This document shows, piece by piece, positions 4,556 to 5,405 of a stretch of DNA of 5,405 nucleotides (positions are counted from its first letter, which is position 1; every line of letters begins with the position of its first letter). Where the stretch lies: positions 1 to 5,405 of the forward strand of contig DAOVBS010000048.1 in NCBI GenBank assembly GCA_030670425.1. Reading direction: 5' to 3'. The position numbers were made by a program, and so were the translations under genes. Below the pieces are notes generated by a model that was not told the DNA's origin, made no database searches, and saw only the letters and a program-made list of their open reading frames with translations. This DNA is from Chloroflexota bacterium (GTDB lineage: Bacteria > Chloroflexota > Dehalococcoidia > GIF9 > AB-539-J10).

Positions 4556-5405
4556 ATGTCTACAGCGAGAATAGGAATCATCGGTGGCAGCGGCCTTTAC
4601 AGAATAGAGGGCATGAGCGAGGTGGAGGAGGTGAACGTGAGCACACCCTTCGGCAAGCCAAGCGATACCATGATACTGGGCAACCTCGAAGACGTAAGGG
4701 TTGTCTTCCTGCCCAGGCATGGCCGGGGACACCACATCAGCCCCACGGAGTTGCCGGTCAAGGCCAACATCTACGCCCTGAAATCTCTCGGAGTGGAGAG
4801 GATTATCTCTGTGAACGCGGTAGGCAGCCTGAAGGAGGGAATTCGACCTATGGACCTTGTTGTCCCTGACCAGCTCATCGACCGCACCAAAGGTAGAGAT
4901 AGCACTTTCTTCACCAACGGGATGGTCGCACACATAGCCTTTGCCGAGCCGTTTTGCCCTACCCTCAGTCAGGTCCTATCCGAGGCAGCCACGAAGGCAG
5001 GAGCCAGGATACACAAAGGGGGTACCTATCTGGCTATCGAAGGGCCGCAATTCTCTACCAAGGCTGAGTCACAGCTCTACCGCAACTGGGGTGCCGACGT
5101 CATCGGGATGACAGTGTTGCCCGAAGCAAAGCTAGCCAGAGAGGCTGAGATATGTTACACCTCACTTGCCTTCGTCACTGATTACGATTGCTGGCACCCA
5201 GGCTATAAGTCGGTGACGACGGAGATGATCCTAGCCAACCTTGAGAAAGGCGTTGGCACTGCCAGGAGAATCCTGAGGCTAGCGATTCCCGATATACCAC
5301 AACAACGGGACTGCCCTTGTGCCACCGCACTTGAAGATGCTATTGTCACCTCGCCGAAGTATATCCCCCAAGAGACAAGGAGAGACTTGGACCTGCTCGT
5401 CGGGA
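4556..5405 (+). CDS. mtnP: S-methyl-5'-thioadenosine phosphorylase (3' end cut by window)
   Basis: 283 codons are visible and no stop is reached; the family is about this length, so only a few residues are missing. The enzyme cleaves methylthioadenosine with phosphate to adenine and methylthioribose-1-phosphate, in the methionine salvage and polyamine by-product pathway. Motifs: IGIIGGSGLY (6-15), the phosphate site PRHGRGH (53-59), TELPVKANIYALKSLG (64-79), NAVGSL (87-92), EGPQFSTKAES (162-172), IGMTVLPEAKLAREAEICY (183-201), and TDYDCW (208-213). The two Asp residues D209 and D211 mark adenine-type (MTA) rather than guanine/hypoxanthine-type nucleoside phosphorylases. A CPC motif (253-255) near the C-terminus resembles the CxC of thermophilic archaeal homologues. 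The start at ATG 4556 is set by GAGGAG (4544-4549), six bases upstream. It is divergent from the cupin operon and functionally unrelated to it as far as can be seen. Confidence 0.93.
   Translation, partial: MSTARIGIIGGSGLYRIEGMSEVEEVNVSTPFGKPSDTMILGNLEDVRVVFLPRHGRGHHISPTELPVKANIYALKSLGVERIISVNAVGSLKEGIRPMDLVVPDQLIDRTKGRDSTFFTNGMVAHIAFAEPFCPTLSQVLSEAATKAGARIHKGGTYLAIEGPQFSTKAESQLYRNWGADVIGMTVLPEAKLAREAEICYTSLAFVTDYDCWHPGYKSVTTEMILANLEKGVGTARRILRLAIPDIPQQRDCPCATALEDAIVTSPKYIPQETRRDLDLLVG

Noticed and set aside
4429..4581. 51-codon N-terminal extension of the promoter-proximal cupin
   Set aside because: It runs through the likely operon promoter and ribosome site and into mtnP; the paralogue starts at the MEKKEP position.
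4493..4933. 146-codon minus-strand open frame over the start of mtnP
   Set aside because: It is antisense to unmistakable MtnP motifs (GGSGLY, PRHGRGH) and its product has no family character.

Overview
The window reads as bacterial chromosomal DNA of roughly balanced base composition. It has clear Shine-Dalgarno sequences (AAAGGAGG, GGGAGG) and a near-consensus sigma-70-type promoter. Gene density is high, with short gaps and mixed strands. There is no rRNA, tRNA, transposase, CRISPR array or phage gene. The protein set (FmdB-type zinc ribbon, Phd/PIN toxin-antitoxin pair, KDPG aldolase with KDG kinase, MTA phosphorylase) fits an environmental anaerobe-like lineage such as Chloroflexota. That assignment is an impression from protein style and cannot be proved from the window.

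Layout. Positions 1-868 (+ strand) hold a 63-residue FmdB-type zinc ribbon followed by a 195-residue, helix-rich, cysteine-free protein of unknown function. Positions 869-1063 are non-coding: the first ~100 bases show nothing recognisable, and the rest is an unusually structured promoter/operator region. Positions 1064-1778 (+) encode a Phd/YefM-type antitoxin and a PIN-domain (COG1569-like) toxin. Positions 1788-4428 (- strand) form one tight operon, read right to left: two tandem KdgF-like cupins that are paralogues of each other, a possible 21-residue hydrophobic micro-protein, KDPG aldolase (eda-like) and 2-keto-3-deoxygluconate kinase (kdgK-like). From 4556 to the right edge (+) runs a divergent, almost complete S-methyl-5'-thioadenosine phosphorylase (mtnP), cut a few residues before its end.

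How the genes work together. The minus-strand operon makes sense as the lower half of uronate (pectin or alginate type) breakdown. KdgF-like cupins would linearise 4,5-unsaturated monouronates, KDG kinase would phosphorylate the 2-keto-3-deoxygluconate formed later, and the aldolase would split KDPG into pyruvate and glyceraldehyde-3-phosphate. The steps between (KduI/KduD type) are not in the window. MtnP belongs to methionine salvage and is probably an unrelated divergent neighbour.

Most notable points: (1) six TGACC half-sites in two mirror-image 9-bp-period arrays flanking the toxin-antitoxin promoter; (2) the tandem cupin duplication, about 65% identical by hand count, one copy starting with TTG; (3) an uncatalogued 21-codon hydrophobic ORF inside the sugar-acid operon. 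I see known families rather than a clearly new system; the operator array and the micro-ORF are the best candidates for something undescribed.
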